DNA of 64,000 nt, from positions 124,001 to 188,000 of the forward strand of contig CAWJWP010000017.1 in the NCBI GenBank assembly GCA_963846495.1, read 5' to 3'. Positions 36,401 to 44,514 of the stretch are shown here, one piece after another; position 1 is the first letter of the stretch, and each line of letters opens with the position of its first letter. A program made the position numbers and the translations under genes. Below the pieces are notes generated by a model. The model searched no databases and had not been told where the DNA came from. It saw only the letters and a program-made list of their open reading frames with translations. The stretch comes from DASYQD01 sp963846495 (GTDB lineage: Bacteria > Acidobacteriota > Thermoanaerobaculia > Multivoradales > JAIOJS01).

Positions 36401-38657
36401 TGAGCACGTCGACGACCGCCGAGCCCGAGGCGCCGAGCGAGACGTTGCTCCAGGTGGCGACCGCGGGCTGGTTGTTCGCGCCGAGGTACACCACTTGTAA
36501 ATCGCAGGCCCCGCCGGTGCTGCGCACGCGCAGCTGGTAACCGGTCTCCTCGGGCCGCGCGAGGAGGGCGAGCTGCGAGCTGCCGAGGCTCAGCAGGTCG
36601 GCGAAGGGCAGGTCGCGCAGCGTTCCCGTCGCGCCGGCGATGCCGCGCAGCTGCCGGCCGCTGGCGCGGCTCGTGACCTCGAGGCTGGCGCCGTTGCCGA
36701 CCACCAGCGCCGAGACGACGCGCAGCGGCGCCACGTCGGCGGCGAGCCGGCGATGGACGGCGGCCGGCGAGCTCGCCGGCACCTCCGTCGCCAGCACGGC
36801 GGCGAACTTTGCCCCCACCTCGGCACCGGTCCGCGTCGAGCGACGGAGGCGGTCCCACTCCCAATCGCCGGTGCGGGCGCCCGTCCACTCCGCGGCGAGC
36901 AGCGCCACGGCGTCGAAGACCGGCTCGCCCAGGGCGACGTGCCGTCCGGCCTGCGCCAGCGAGTAGGCATGGTCGTCGACCTGCTGGCGGCCGACGCGCG
37001 GCAGGTCGCCCGCCGCCGTCCCCGCCGGCATGGTGGCCAGCGAGAAGCCGAGCCCGAGCAGGCCGAGCGCCGAGCGCGTGAGCTCGGGCGGCAGCTCCTG
37101 CGTCGAGCGCGGCAGCACGATCGACGTCGGCGACAGCGGGATGTCGCCGTCGCCGATGCCGACGCGGAACTCGAAGTGCGGCGACACCACGCTGCCGCTG
37201 CGCACCGCGCTGGCGACGACGCGGCCGGTGCGCAGCGAGCGCAGCCGGAAGTCCACCACCTTCGCCTCGCCAGAGAGCAGAGTCTCGATCGAGCGCTCGT
37301 TCGAGCCCACCACCTCGACGCCCGACAGGCCGGACAGCGGCAGCGTCAACGACAACAAGTTGACCGGCGCAGCGCTGGTGTTGGTGACCGTCAGGATCAA
37401 CGAGTACTCGTCGTCGGTGCGCACCACGTCGGGGTGGCTGATGGTCACCGACAGCGTCGGGTCGCGCACCACCACCGCGCCGCGCGCGCGGCCGGTGAGC
37501 CGCTGCACGCCGGTAGGCATCCCTTCGAGCACGCCTTCGAGCTCGAAGTCGACGATGTGCGTTCCCTCCTGCACGCCCTCGACGAGCACCTCGGCCTGTC
37601 CCGTGCTCTGCGCCACCATGAAGGTGAGGTCGTCGGCCGTGCCCAGCTTGCCGTCGGCACCGGGCACGCGCACCGGCACCGGCACGCCGAGCGGCGTCGG
37701 CGGGTTGGTCTCGGCCTGCCGCAGCCCGGGCGGCAGGACGGCGCGCGCCGTGAGGTCGCGGATCACCAGCGGATCGCCGGCTGGCGAGTCGTTCTTGGCG
37801 AACAGCACGACGCTGAAGAACTGGTGGAGCAAGCTGACGTCGGTCGGGAAGAGGATGATGCCGGGCAAGGGGATGTGCGTGCTGAACTCGCAGTCGCCGT
37901 CGGGATCGATGCATCCCCCGTTCGGCAGCCCGTCGTACCCGCCACCCGTAGGCGCCAGCTCGAGCGTGAAGGGCGCGAGCTGCGGCGGCTGGAAGCGCTG
38001 CGACACCGTCCCCGACGAACGGCTGGAGGGGATGGCGAACGACAGCGCTTCGAGGCGCCCGAACGGGTTCTCCGGTCCGGGCAGCACGTAGGCGATCGGC
38101 ACCTCGTAGTCGAAGACGTCGCCGCCCACCGCGAAGGCGAAGGTGAAGTTGAACGCCTGCATCCGGCTCGGATCGACGACGATGCCGTAGCTGCGGATCT
38201 CGTCGAGCGTCAGCGCGCGCGACTCGACGCGCGTCACCAGCACTTCGGTGACGAGGATGGCGGCCGAGCGCGGCTCGGCGTAGCCGAGCAGCTGGTCGCC
38301 CTCCACCAGCCGGATGTTGTCGAGCTGGTAGTCGCCGCGCAGCGACAGGCGCGGGATGCGGAACGGCTCGTTCGGCCGCGTCTCGAGCACCAGCACGCCG
38401 GCGATCTCGGGACCGGTGAAGTCCGCCAGCACGCGCAGGTCGCTCGGCAACGTGCCGAGCGCCGGATCGAAGCCGACGAGGTGCGTCTCGACGACGGTCG
38501 GGGTGTCGAAAGGAACCGTCTGGCTCTCGGGCGAGACGGTGAGGCGCGTGCCCGCGACTACGAGCCGGCCGCTGCCGAGATCGGCGGCGGCAGCGGCACC
38601 TTGCGCGAGGCCGCAGAGCAGGCTGAAGGCAAAGAGGAGCCGTAGGTGTCGCAACAT
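15477..38657 (-). CDS. Giant secreted modular protein with 13 glycine-rich beta-helix-like repeat units
   Basis: This frame of about 7,726 residues has no break. The frame is open to 38726, but ATG 38657 is chosen because a typical signal peptide follows at once (MLRHLRLLFAFSLLCGLAQG, AAAA, cleavage near residue 24). Residues ~25-900 are Ig/CARDB-like. Residues ~910-2060 hold 13 carboxypeptidase-regulatory-like modules (IRGxVxxxDGxPVxGAxVxL). Residues ~2065-2300 are SbsA-type Ig-like domains (VTIRFSEPVD, LVVTFSEPIE). From ~2480 to the end come 13 units of ~367 residues. Each contains GGSHGGxG, YDSVYxP, GGGG-rich strands, a GRVAL-type strand, an AxGTIYTR-type strand and a turn ending YRGEYRFD. 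The pattern suggests right-handed beta-helix blocks separated by small beta domains. No sorting signal, autotransporter barrel or transmembrane anchor is visible at the C-terminus. It is the first gene of the operon with the Rhs toxin. An adhesin or surface-scaffold role is inferred; no enzymatic motif is seen. Confidence 0.8.
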   Translation of the reverse strand: MLRHLRLLFAFSLLCGLAQGAAAAADLGSGRLVVAGTRLTVSPESQTVPFDTPTVVETHLVGFDPALGTLPSDLRVLADFTGPEIAGVLVLETRPNEPFRIPRLSLRGDYQLDNIRLVEGDQLLGYAEPRSAAILVTEVLVTRVESRALTLDEIRSYGIVVDPSRMQAFNFTFAFAVGGDVFDYEVPIAYVLPGPENPFGRLEALSFAIPSSRSSGTVSQRFQPPQLAPFTLELAPTGGGYDGLPNGGCIDPDGDCEFSTHIPLPGIILFPTDVSLLHQFFSVVLFAKNDSPAGDPLVIRDLTARAVLPPGLRQAETNPPTPLGVPVPVRVPGADGKLGTADDLTFMVAQSTGQAEVLVEGVQEGTHIVDFELEGVLEGMPTGVQRLTGRARGAVVVRDPTLSVTISHPDVVRTDDEYSLILTVTNTSAAPVNLLSLTLPLSGLSGVEVVGSNERSIETLLSGEAKVVDFRLRSLRTGRVVASAVRSGSVVSPHFEFRVGIGDGDIPLSPTSIVLPRSTQELPPELTRSALGLLGLGFSLATMPAGTAAGDLPRVGRQQVDDHAYSLAQAGRHVALGEPVFDAVALLAAEWTGARTGDWEWDRLRRSTRTGAEVGAKFAAVLATEVPASSPAAVHRRLAADVAPLRVVSALVVGNGASLEVTSRASGRQLRGIAGATGTLRDLPFADLLSLGSSQLALLARPEETGYQLRVRSTGGACDLQVVYLGANNQPAVATWSNVSLGASGSAVVDVLTGAPPSVLYVDHGGDGIVDEQLPASLSSLEPRTFRAIAAVQNPELDPSAHVVEVLFSEDIDIASLLPRDPGRFEIPGKVSNGGLVAQEEHIAHIFGGEDPIQNNPFAGMRNSRVVRAVFDNPISPYVESVLTVRNVRSASGQQAATVALPVVTNALQPGAIVEGTVYGPDGNPAPFAQVGVYETDSDLLGLAACDSHLTAAMRADSQGRFRFDYVRQRPCGDTFTLKAQDPVSGHFGTALGRVRFAGQVQRLDIVMLGRGTIRGTVTYEDGSVPGDIRVLANSPVFAEARQARVDAQGRYEVGDVPVGTVTLLASDRDGNFVLQTVEIPRAGAVTERNLVIVRRPPEEQTGTGQVRGTIVRTDGTTPVADAYVALQIDGVLHGVARSAFDGRFDFGTVPAGLADIEAFDGESGLAGAQVVFDVHADQVNDVQIILRDDRGTIEGYVYRRSGATTTPVAGAVVWATGTPFNTRTDAAGFYRLEGVFAGDRTITAADLVRNVQTSSPVSLTGNGGVVRRDLYFLEETIRGGIAGEVLGFDGTPVSGATIHLAAGPYNWHHEAHTDSTGRFTIPNLGPGSYAVHAYKTANAGASRVVSIRWDGETAWASLRFKKGTVRGVVRAKNGSGDPVGVRALVVYKTTVERYGLVDLDVTPHTLETNDDGTFEIPNVLAGPYTMTIVNALYGEKKISSEIVFHGEVDEHELLFETNGEIRGVVLDHDGVTPVAGAKVDLRHPALAVYDLHTDAQGAFRFALVPPAGGSFPIDALYEHGSRFRQARVWVQLNRYGQELDVRIVLPKQGIVSGWVEDSNGDPVPGAVVTLQEEAFPHRQLVHNADGSGYYSFTNIFAGRVTVSAKAPTLGGLGGKTTAEVTTEGEEVFTLVTLEATGEVEGRVLSPVDGSPVANAEVKLYRWGGFFDSATSDATGSFRFRLLPLATYEVWAFDPRTGRFGRRTGYVVNGNAVVASNDVTLEVRGEVEGHVLEPRNGTGIAGATVELSTRSLVHFTTYSSSDVNGYFEFFGIPEGGFTLYTREPGGRRQARANGLIDEEGERVTVDLTLEAMGRVVGRVLNPAGVPDGNFPNANTLISQDGQVVGATLDNPFAFDGLIAEHGFSLTAQEVGGSHRAYAVGRIVDPTHDLQLDLRMVPIGSAQVAVRDSFGTLLPGAEVTLWSSGFYGWRQLSGSTGAQGAIRFDGIGAGNLSAAARDPNTGLRGSASGTISLEGQVALLEVRLQDSGSIRGRVVMPDGVTPAVDALIVVNAAGKSLRTTAGGDGAFELTAVPMGAFDVFVQEHEGAASRQARGALTSNGQVVDLGLLVLDDRDPYVVSFVPETGSRDLAANTVVTIRFSEPVDRARFYWAWIAFRKLNGDGVGWNASWADGDATLVLTPTAPLASFTGYEVIAGTAVVDLAGRPMADPVRTVFYTRDVVAPTVIDVLPRDGQSQVPLNANLVVTFSEPIEFASLSGPAFQLTDLTTGAGVGTTFQQRPGRREVLLTPVGGLQTDRQYRLTVQGVRDDGGNVMTGVSTTTFWSVDTVPPVIVSVAPAEGTSFTAGDAIVFTIQATDARGLGKATVGVNGWEFTDPAAPYEVTALAPPVESVADVDFTVTVYDAAGNPATLVRSLEVVPRSNGNAPRIDPLCLRDGDFVEPGQVVELAFAVADDEAVESATVRLDGQVLKAVALVGSASSEVRVNWMPPANAAPGTTFTAEVAVRDFARNVTTRTLQLAVPPEPILTGTRVIDASYAGRTLYLSRGTFLVREQVTLAGLNVLAGATVRGDHGLLDLRATGPMRVQCRGSLDASATGYAGGDAGNPVGRVPAGVRGSSPDAGGSHGGVGVAWGMAGPAGEVYDSVYEPSLGGGGASYAYGAAGRPGGGVIRIEAAALSLSGEVRARGGYEDGYSGGGGGTVVVHAATISGNGTIDASGANGYTCHGNSRAGAGGGGRVALHGDLNGFDAAAQVKAWGGKRYCDTSSTAYAAPGTIYTRASGESYGALRVDAGKETTGVERIGAATELPKLGSGAVANWAASGADALLSASPVFDGEWLGAWVVVLDAGGQELGAFRVAEVLADGRARLAGAGTVSGAASYRGEYRFDRFTLANGAGVTALDRVWSGEVTTSGSARLPAELGAGSVTVPTGSVVTPATGSGVSLKVSGTLTVESGARLDVSGFGYAGGTSTSADGKAPAGVRGSSPDAGGSHGGVGVSWGTAGPAGEVYDSVYEPSQAGGGAAYAYGAAGQAGGGVIRIEAGTLSLLGELRARGGYLDGYSGGGGGTVVVHAATISGSGAIDASGADGHTCHGNTRTGGGGGGRVALHGDFAGFDAAAQVKAWGGKRYCDTSNTAYAAPGTIFTRASSETYGRLLVDAGKETGGTERVGPPTELPRLGSGSLTGIQVDGTGLWIERAGGFRVDWVGAWVYLLDVGGARSGPFQVVRVDATGRALLALASSVTAVAYESAYLFDNVALRNGAGLQAHDPVSGQSVVFEGDAAVAAEVVASSVTVRAGSRVHPQAGGELSFKVSGTLTVEAGGVIDVSGAGYPGASSAASPVGGAPAGVVGSAPDAGGSHGGAGMTWGMAGPAGEVYDSVYEPQLGGGGGSYTWAGYAGAGTYGKAGGGVLRIEAGTLALAGELRARGAAEDARAAGAGGTIVVRATTISGGGLIDASGGNGYTCYGGGRVGAGGGGRVALYADFSDFDPALQVKAWGGKRYCDASSTAYAAPGTIYTRNDSDTYGALLVDAGKENGVERTGPATELPRLGSGAVATWEATAGGDALLSSAAGFDSDWTGVWVVLGSAAGETLGSFRVAEVRADGRLRLVGAGAVVGASQYRGEYRFDRLTLVQGAGLTASDPVQGGDVRTSGNVRLPAELGAGSVTVPTGSVVTPATGSGVSLKVSGTLTVESGARLDVSGFGYAGGTSTSADGKAPAGVRGSSPDAGGSHGGVGVSWGTAGPAGEVYDSVYEPSQAGGGAAYAYGAAGQAGGGVIRIEAGTLSLLGELRARGGYLDGYSGGGGGTVVVHAATISGSGAIDASGADGHTCHGNTRTGGGGGGRVALHGDFAGFDAAAQVKAWGGKRYCDTSSTAYAAPGTIYTRRSSDTYGVLLVDAGKETSGTERVGRPTELPRLGSGSLAGIQIDGTGLWIERAAGFRADWVGAWVYLSDASGVRSGPFQVVRIDANGRALVALAASSTAVSYEGAYLFDNVSLRNGAGLTAQDPLTGQSVVFEGDAAVAADVVATSVLVKAGSRVHPQSGSTLRFKVTGTLTVEAGGLIDVTGYGYAAGTSASPEGKAPAGVRGSSPDAGGSHGGVGVAWWLPGPAGDVYDSVYEPSLGGGGASYAYYAAGKAGGGVIQIEAGTLSLLGELRARGGYEDGYSGGGGGTVVVHAATISGTGTIDASGANGYTCYGGARTGAGGGGRVALHGNLDGFDPALQVKALGGKRYCDTSNTAYAAPGTIFTRASGETYGALRVDAGKESTGVERIGPVTELPKLGEGVVAAWAVSGADALLSASPVFDGEWLGAWVVVLDGAGQELGAFRVAEVLVDGRARLAAAGAVSGAASYRGEYRFDRFTLANGAGVTALDRVWSGEVRTSGSARLPVELGAGSVTVPTGSVVTPATGSGVSLKVSGTLTVESGARLDVSGFGYAGGTSTSADGKAPAGVRGSAPDAGGSHGGVGVTWGLAGPAGEVYDSVYEPSLAGGGAAYAYGAAGQAGGGVIRIEAGTLSLLGELRARGGYLDGYSGGGGGTVVVHAATIAGTGSIDASGAEGHTCYGNARAGGGGGGRVALHGNLSGFDAAAQVKAWGGKRYCDTSSTAYAAPGTIYTRASGETYGALHVDAGKETTGVERIGAATELPRLGEGAVANWTVSGADALLSASPVFDGEWLGAWVVVLDAAGQELGVFRVAEVLADGRARLAGAGTVSGAASYRGEYRFDRFTLLNGAGVTALDRVWSGEVRTSGSARLPAELGAGSVTVPTGSVVTPATGSGVSLKVSGTLTVESGARLDVSGFGYAGGTSTSADGKAPAGVRGSAPDAGGSHGGVGVSWGTAGPAGEVYDSVYEPSLGGGGASYAYGAAGRAGGGVIRIEAGTLSLLGELRARGGYEDGYSGGGGGTVVVHAATISGTGSIDASGANGYTCYGNARAGGGGGGRVALHGDFAGFNAAAQVKAWGGKRYCDASSTAYAAPGTIYTRASADTYGRLIVTQPPPSSGPALLRTVLPTIGKGTIGAIASGTGGVWITPAAADAKFSLGVVGLWVRINGTDYQVLDQSADRRSLLLQASSGAFAVGDRYLGVYKFDSVAVKGGATLELRDGEVVGSFDVDAGATVVHLDLTPPAITVTQPAIGTVFRSGDPIAIAATVTDNVAVTAVTFQLGEQSVTDTTSPYTWSVAAPVVETEGDIPLVVTATDAEANSTQIEHPVHVRPLAPSAPPTVSYTCPSTAALVVPGTQLEVFVGAAHDNGIEKVDFFLGTGETPVGTVFTAPYRYTFAIPAAAQEGTSVLLRARARSFAGTTAEATLTVPVVAGQVFTGTAQIGATDTTYDGQTIVASTGTLSIAGTHTFRDLIVLDGATVNHPATTTTAEGRLEVTLSRHLFVACGGAIDVSGRGYLGGNPRGYSYPNTTAEGAAANVGGSHGGRGGNFDGSGRIYDSVFDPRYPGAGGGGGSSKAGGGVVRITAADMAIDGAIRASGDSSGSAAPFGAGGSIRLDAASIGGLGVVQANGGGSAASSSSAGGGGRIALRGDSVDAGLLSRVAATGGDANTTARRGAAGTIFVKGSSDTFGQLIVDNRGIDSTQMTELPALGAGIVDAVTATSVTDNEGDFAHTLVGLDVFFNGNSAELWNVTGHAHHGTTLDLQVAGHALTAQPGNEYRGLYRFDRVVVRGKARVTTADRVTSTATPEVESGAQWQPEYSATVAITAPAVGAHVTAGAAIGAAADATSNLGIASVTFELVGTPVVDTTSPYSASFTAPAVATTTGFELKATARDLSGRKFVQTRTVFVDPSFDPNAPQVTLGACPADGDLVAAGSAHTISFTVTDNENVSGYTVLVNGSAIAQNDAVNQPSTSSSVSWTVPAGAAAGSTFTVRVEGRDFSGGLGFAEVVLTVPATPPLTGTQNLTAAHNGQSLVLGTGTFTVTAPLSLASLTLMNGAVVKGTAGADLRLDVAGTARVQCGATLTGTALGYAGAATSSVKGGAPAGLLGSATDTGGSHAGPGVAHDGGIPGETYDSVYVPFLAGGGGSYESTAGGAGGGVLQLKAAELVLYGTISALGEKRGHAWPYRGGAGGGGSILIETGTLRGKGLIDASGGSNEACEWWSGAGGGGRVAVYADTLSFDPVTQTKAWGGGVYYCGNMNGWRYAGAGTVFVKTSSSTYGSLYVDSGLETNSTKRLGADVQLPVLGTGAVTAVEVSGSNLWVTQSTAFKSQWLGAWMVLVDGAGVDLGGFRVQEMSGNRVLLTGAGAIAGAASFRGEYRFDAVTVRNGARVVTPDRMVALDFEAKSGEVWLPSKTVVRNLTIRNGATVMSAGEVLDLTVTEVLTIDSGGVLSVTGKGYPGAATSSAQGGAPAGVTGSTSDTGGSHAGPGAAHDGGTAGATYDSVYLPYQSGGGGAYENTPGGAGGGVLVAKVGELVLNGTIAARGDKRGMAYPNRGGAGAGGSIVIDAGIVRGSGSIDASGGDNEACDWFAGAGGGGRVALYAGSLVSFAPETQIKSWGGGIYYCQNMNGWRYAGAGTVFVKTSSSTYGALYVDSGAETNGLKRLGPDVKLPDLGTGSVTAVEVAGADLWITQAASFKSAWLGARMVLIGATGQELGSFPILQVAGNRVLLAGAGTTSGAATFRGEYRFDAVAVRNNARVVIPDALTAADLEVRLGEVRLPARVEVTNMTVRNGATAQAAGGDLGITVTDTLRVETGGTLSANSSGYAGAATSSVKGGAPAGLLGSATDTGGSHGGPGAPHDGGIPGETYDSVYVPTLGGGGGSFENTSGGAGGGALRVRAGTAIVDGVISALGEKRGMVSTHRGGAGGGGSVVLEVATLQGSGRIDASGGSNEACDWFAGAGGGGRVAVYADTLSFDPVTQMKAWGGGIYYCQNMNGWRYAGAGTVFVKSGSSTYGSLYVDSGLETNNTKRLGADVLLPVLGTGAVTAIEVSGSNLWVTQSTAFKSQWLGAWMVLVDGAGVDLGGFRVQEVSGNRVLLTGASAVTGAATFRGEYRFDAMTVRNGARVVAPDQVMALDFEAKSGEMWLPSKTVVRNLTIRNGASVMAAGEVLDLTVTEVLTIDSGGLLSATGKGYPGAATSSAQGGAPAGVTGSTSDTGGSHGGPGAAHDGGTAGATYDSVYLPYQAGGGGSYESLPGGAGGGVLVLKVGELVLNGTIASRGDKRGNVYPNRGGAGAGGSIVIDAGIVRGSGLIDASGGDNEACEWWSGAGGGGRVALYAGSLVSFAPETQIKSWGGGIYYCQNMNGWRYAGAGTVFVKTSSSTYGALYIDSGTETNGLKRLGADVKLPDLGTGTVTTVEVAGADLWVTTGQTLKAAWLGARMVLFDATGGDLGSFQVLRLDGARALLAGAAAVTSASTYEGEYRFDSIAARNDAKVIVPGRLAAQQLEIQRGDVRLPRLVKAQNLTVQATATLTANESVLRLVIPGTLTVAAGGKLSATASGYPGAATSSVAGGMPPLVSGPTSDFGGSHAGVGAYQDVLGTVGATYGSVYFPTLPGGGGSFESTNGGAGGGAIDLTAGEVVVEGTIESRGAKRGYAWPYRGAAGAGGSILIDTPLLRGAGLIDASGGDNEACEWWSGAGGGGRVALHADVLTGFDPAVQVRTWGGGVFHCGGSSWSNRYAGAGTIFVRTATATHGKLYAIQRPLSSVATPTTLLPVVGTGNIGTATPDTAVPADLWVEPQNPAALFPVGAAGLWLRIAGTDYRVLAEQPDRRHLLLQGASGLVGTGDAYAGIYKFDAVTVNGQFTLQTNDVVEPGTVTLGGGAQFVHP
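15870..21080 (-). repeat. Array B: five tandem ~1.1-kb coding repeat units
   Basis: Units 9 to 13, anchored on GGSHxGxG, lie at about 20,800, 19,697, 18,588, 17,485 and 16,380 (spacing 1,103-1,109 nt). Signature: SxTDTGGSHAGPG, AHDGG, TYDSVYxP, GGGGSYE, NEACEWW/DWF, YYCxNMNGWRYAGAGTVFVK. Units 9 and 11 (GLLGSATDTGG, PGETYDSVYVP) and units 10 and 12 (GVTGSTSDTGG, AGATYDSVYLP) form an alternating pair, again a ~2.2-kb period. Unit 13 is the most diverged and leads into a cap like that ending array A (LWLRIAGTDYRVL ... GIYKFDAVTV). Confidence 0.9.
22060..22800 (-). repeat. Unit 8: divergent solitary repeat unit between the arrays
   Basis: This single, degenerate copy of the glycine-rich unit is flanked on both sides by Ig-like modules (ITVTQPAIGTVFRSGD upstream; VAITAPAVGAHVTAGA downstream). 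It keeps GGSHGGRG, IYDSVFDP, GGGGRIALRGD and GAAGTIFVKG. It lacks the two cysteines that every other unit carries; serines occupy that region (AASSSSAGGGG). Confidence 0.8.
27193..27569 (-). repeat. Exact 377-bp internal repeat, copy 1 (within unit 4)
   Basis: By direct alignment, 27193-27569 is identical to 29407-29783 (offset 2,214 nt, twice the unit length). Mismatches at 27192/29406 and 27570/29784 bound the exact match. Similarity continues beyond with only rare substitutions. Confidence 0.85.
29407..29783 (-). repeat. Exact 377-bp internal repeat, copy 2 (within unit 2)
   Basis: This is the mate of 27193-27569. Exact identity between non-adjacent units (2 and 4) points to recent two-unit duplication or gene conversion. 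It could also mark a place where short reads would collapse. Confidence 0.85.
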
Positions 38658-38991
38658 TCCCTCTGAGCAGTCACCAGGGCTCGGCCGCGCTCCGCAGCGC
38701 GGCGCGGCCGCACGACGCACCATCACCGCCCGTCAATCCGTTGCCTCGACGGCTGGAGAGGGCCCTGCCCTTCTCCTCGCTCCTCGAGCCTGGCCGCTCG
38801 AGTGGGGAATCCAGCCGGAGCAAATGGGAAATCGCGGCCGGAAAAGCGGCGACAAGGTAGTCGTCACACCGACACTTGTCAAGGGCATTCTGACGACTCG
38901 GCATCTCGCGGCTTTCTGGGATAAGCATCAAGGCGACGTTCTTTGCCCAAAGCGATCACTGCGCCGACACGGCGCTGGTACCATCCTGCTA
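38658..38991. other. Divergent intergenic region between the giant operon and the sigma/kinase genes
   Basis: This 334-bp region has no supported gene. Leftward it holds a candidate promoter for the giant operon (38854-38882) and a ~190-nt leader with AGAGGG just before the ATG. Rightward it ends in TACCAT 7 nt before the sigma-factor ATG. No clear inverted repeat or binding site was found otherwise. Confidence 0.6.
38854..38882 (-). promoter_or_regulatory. Candidate sigma70 promoter for the giant repeat/Rhs operon
   Basis: On the minus strand, a perfect TTGACA (38882-38877) is followed after 17 nt by TACCTT (38859-38854). Transcription would start near 38847. The -35 is consensus and the -10 is weak (3 of 6), so this is a plausible but untested promoter. 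Confidence 0.4.
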
Positions 38992-39572
38992 ATGCCGGAG
39001 CGCCATATCGGTAGACAGGGAGAGGTCACCGTCCTGCTCAGACAGTGGCAGGACGGAGACCGGCGAGCCTTCGAACGGCTCTCCGAGCTGGTCTACGACG
39101 AGCTGCGCCGGATGGCGCGTGGCTATCTCGCCGGCGAGCGCTGCGATCACACGCTCCAGCCCACCGCGCTCGTCCATGAGGCCTACCTTCGCCTGGTCGA
39201 TCATCAGGCGATGGCCTGGGAGGACCGGCGGCATTTCTTCGCCATCGCGGCGACGACGATGCGCCGCATCCTGGTCGACCACGCGCGCTCCCAGCGGCGC
39301 GAGAAGCGCGGCGGCGATCGGCCGAAGGTGAGCCTGGACGCCCTCGGCGAGCTGGCGGCGGCAGACCGGGCAGCCGAGGTGGTCGCCATCGACGAGGCGC
39401 TCGAGCGTCTCGCCGGCGAGGACCGGCTCAAGGCCTCGATCGTCGAGCTGCGCTTCTTCGCCGGGCTCACCAACGACGAGGCTGCGGCCCTCCTCGGCGT
39501 GTCGGAGCCGACGGTGAGACGCCACTGGCGGACGGCGAAGCTCTGGCTCTACCGCGAGCTGCGGAGCGCGCC

Positions 39573-39576
<4 letters not shown>
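38992..39576 (+). CDS. ECF-type RNA polymerase sigma factor
   Basis: This 194-residue protein starts at ATG 38992 (the frame is open further upstream, but only this start gives the family N-terminus). Region 2 is VTVLLRQWQDGDRRAFERLS ... YDELRRMARGYL, with HTLQPTALVHEAYLRLVD and RRHFFAIAATTMRRILVDHAR. This is the signature of the ECF group typical of Acidobacteria and Planctomycetes (Sigma70_ECF/TIGR02999-like). Region 4 near the C-terminus has an HTH (FAGLTNDEAAALLGVSEPTV, then RRHWRTAKLWLYREL). No anti-sigma factor is adjacent; instead the gene overlaps a Ser/Thr kinase gene (GTGA), as usual for this group, so kinase signalling probably controls it. TACCAT 7 nt before the ATG and no Shine-Dalgarno suggest a leaderless mRNA. 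Confidence 0.9.
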
Positions 39577-42482
<2,906 letters not shown>

Positions 42483-42498
42483 ACCCACCAAACCCGCG

Positions 42499-42541
42499 CT
42501 CGACGCGGCGTAGAATCCGCCGCGCCTCGTCGAGTCCCTTT
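42499..42541 (+). terminator. Possible hairpin terminator after the kinase gene
   Basis: The arm CTCGACG-CGGCG (42499-42510) pairs with CGCCG (42518-42522) and CGTCGAG (42128-type arm at 42128+400, i.e. 42528-42534), with a 5-nt bulge, followed by TCCCTTT. The stem overlaps TAGAAT (42511-42516), a possible -10 for the next gene, so its role is uncertain. Confidence 0.35.
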
Positions 42542-42574
42542 ACGTAGCGCGTCCGCTTTCCGGAGGTCCCGCCC

Positions 42575-44371
<1,797 letters not shown>

Positions 44372-44390
44372 GGGCGGTGACACGCGCGGC

Positions 44391-44493
44391 ATCGAGATCG
44401 CTTCGTCGCTGCGCTCCTCGCGATGACAGCAGCCCTCGCCGCGCGTCTCCCGGCGACAATCCGTCATCGCGAGCGAAGCGAAGCGATCTCGAT
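44391..44493. repeat. REP-like palindromic element, copy 1
   Basis: The left arm 44391-44427 (ATCGAGATCGCTTCG, then TCGCTGCGCTCCTCGCGATGAC) and right arm 44463-44493 (GTCATCGCGAGCG ... GCGATCTCGAT) form a long imperfect hairpin in the gap between two genes. A second copy in opposite orientation lies at 46683-46750. It may serve as a transcription terminator or mRNA stabiliser. Confidence 0.8.
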
Positions 44494-44514
44494 CCGGCAC
44501 GTTAAGCTGGCTCC

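Noticed and set aside
17463..36500. Very long plus-strand open frames (17463-25337 and 25407-36500) opposite the giant repeat gene
   Set aside because: They are stop-free because of GC-rich, repeated antisense codons. Composition is dominated by Arg, His and Ala with no domain pattern, while the minus strand shows clear domains.
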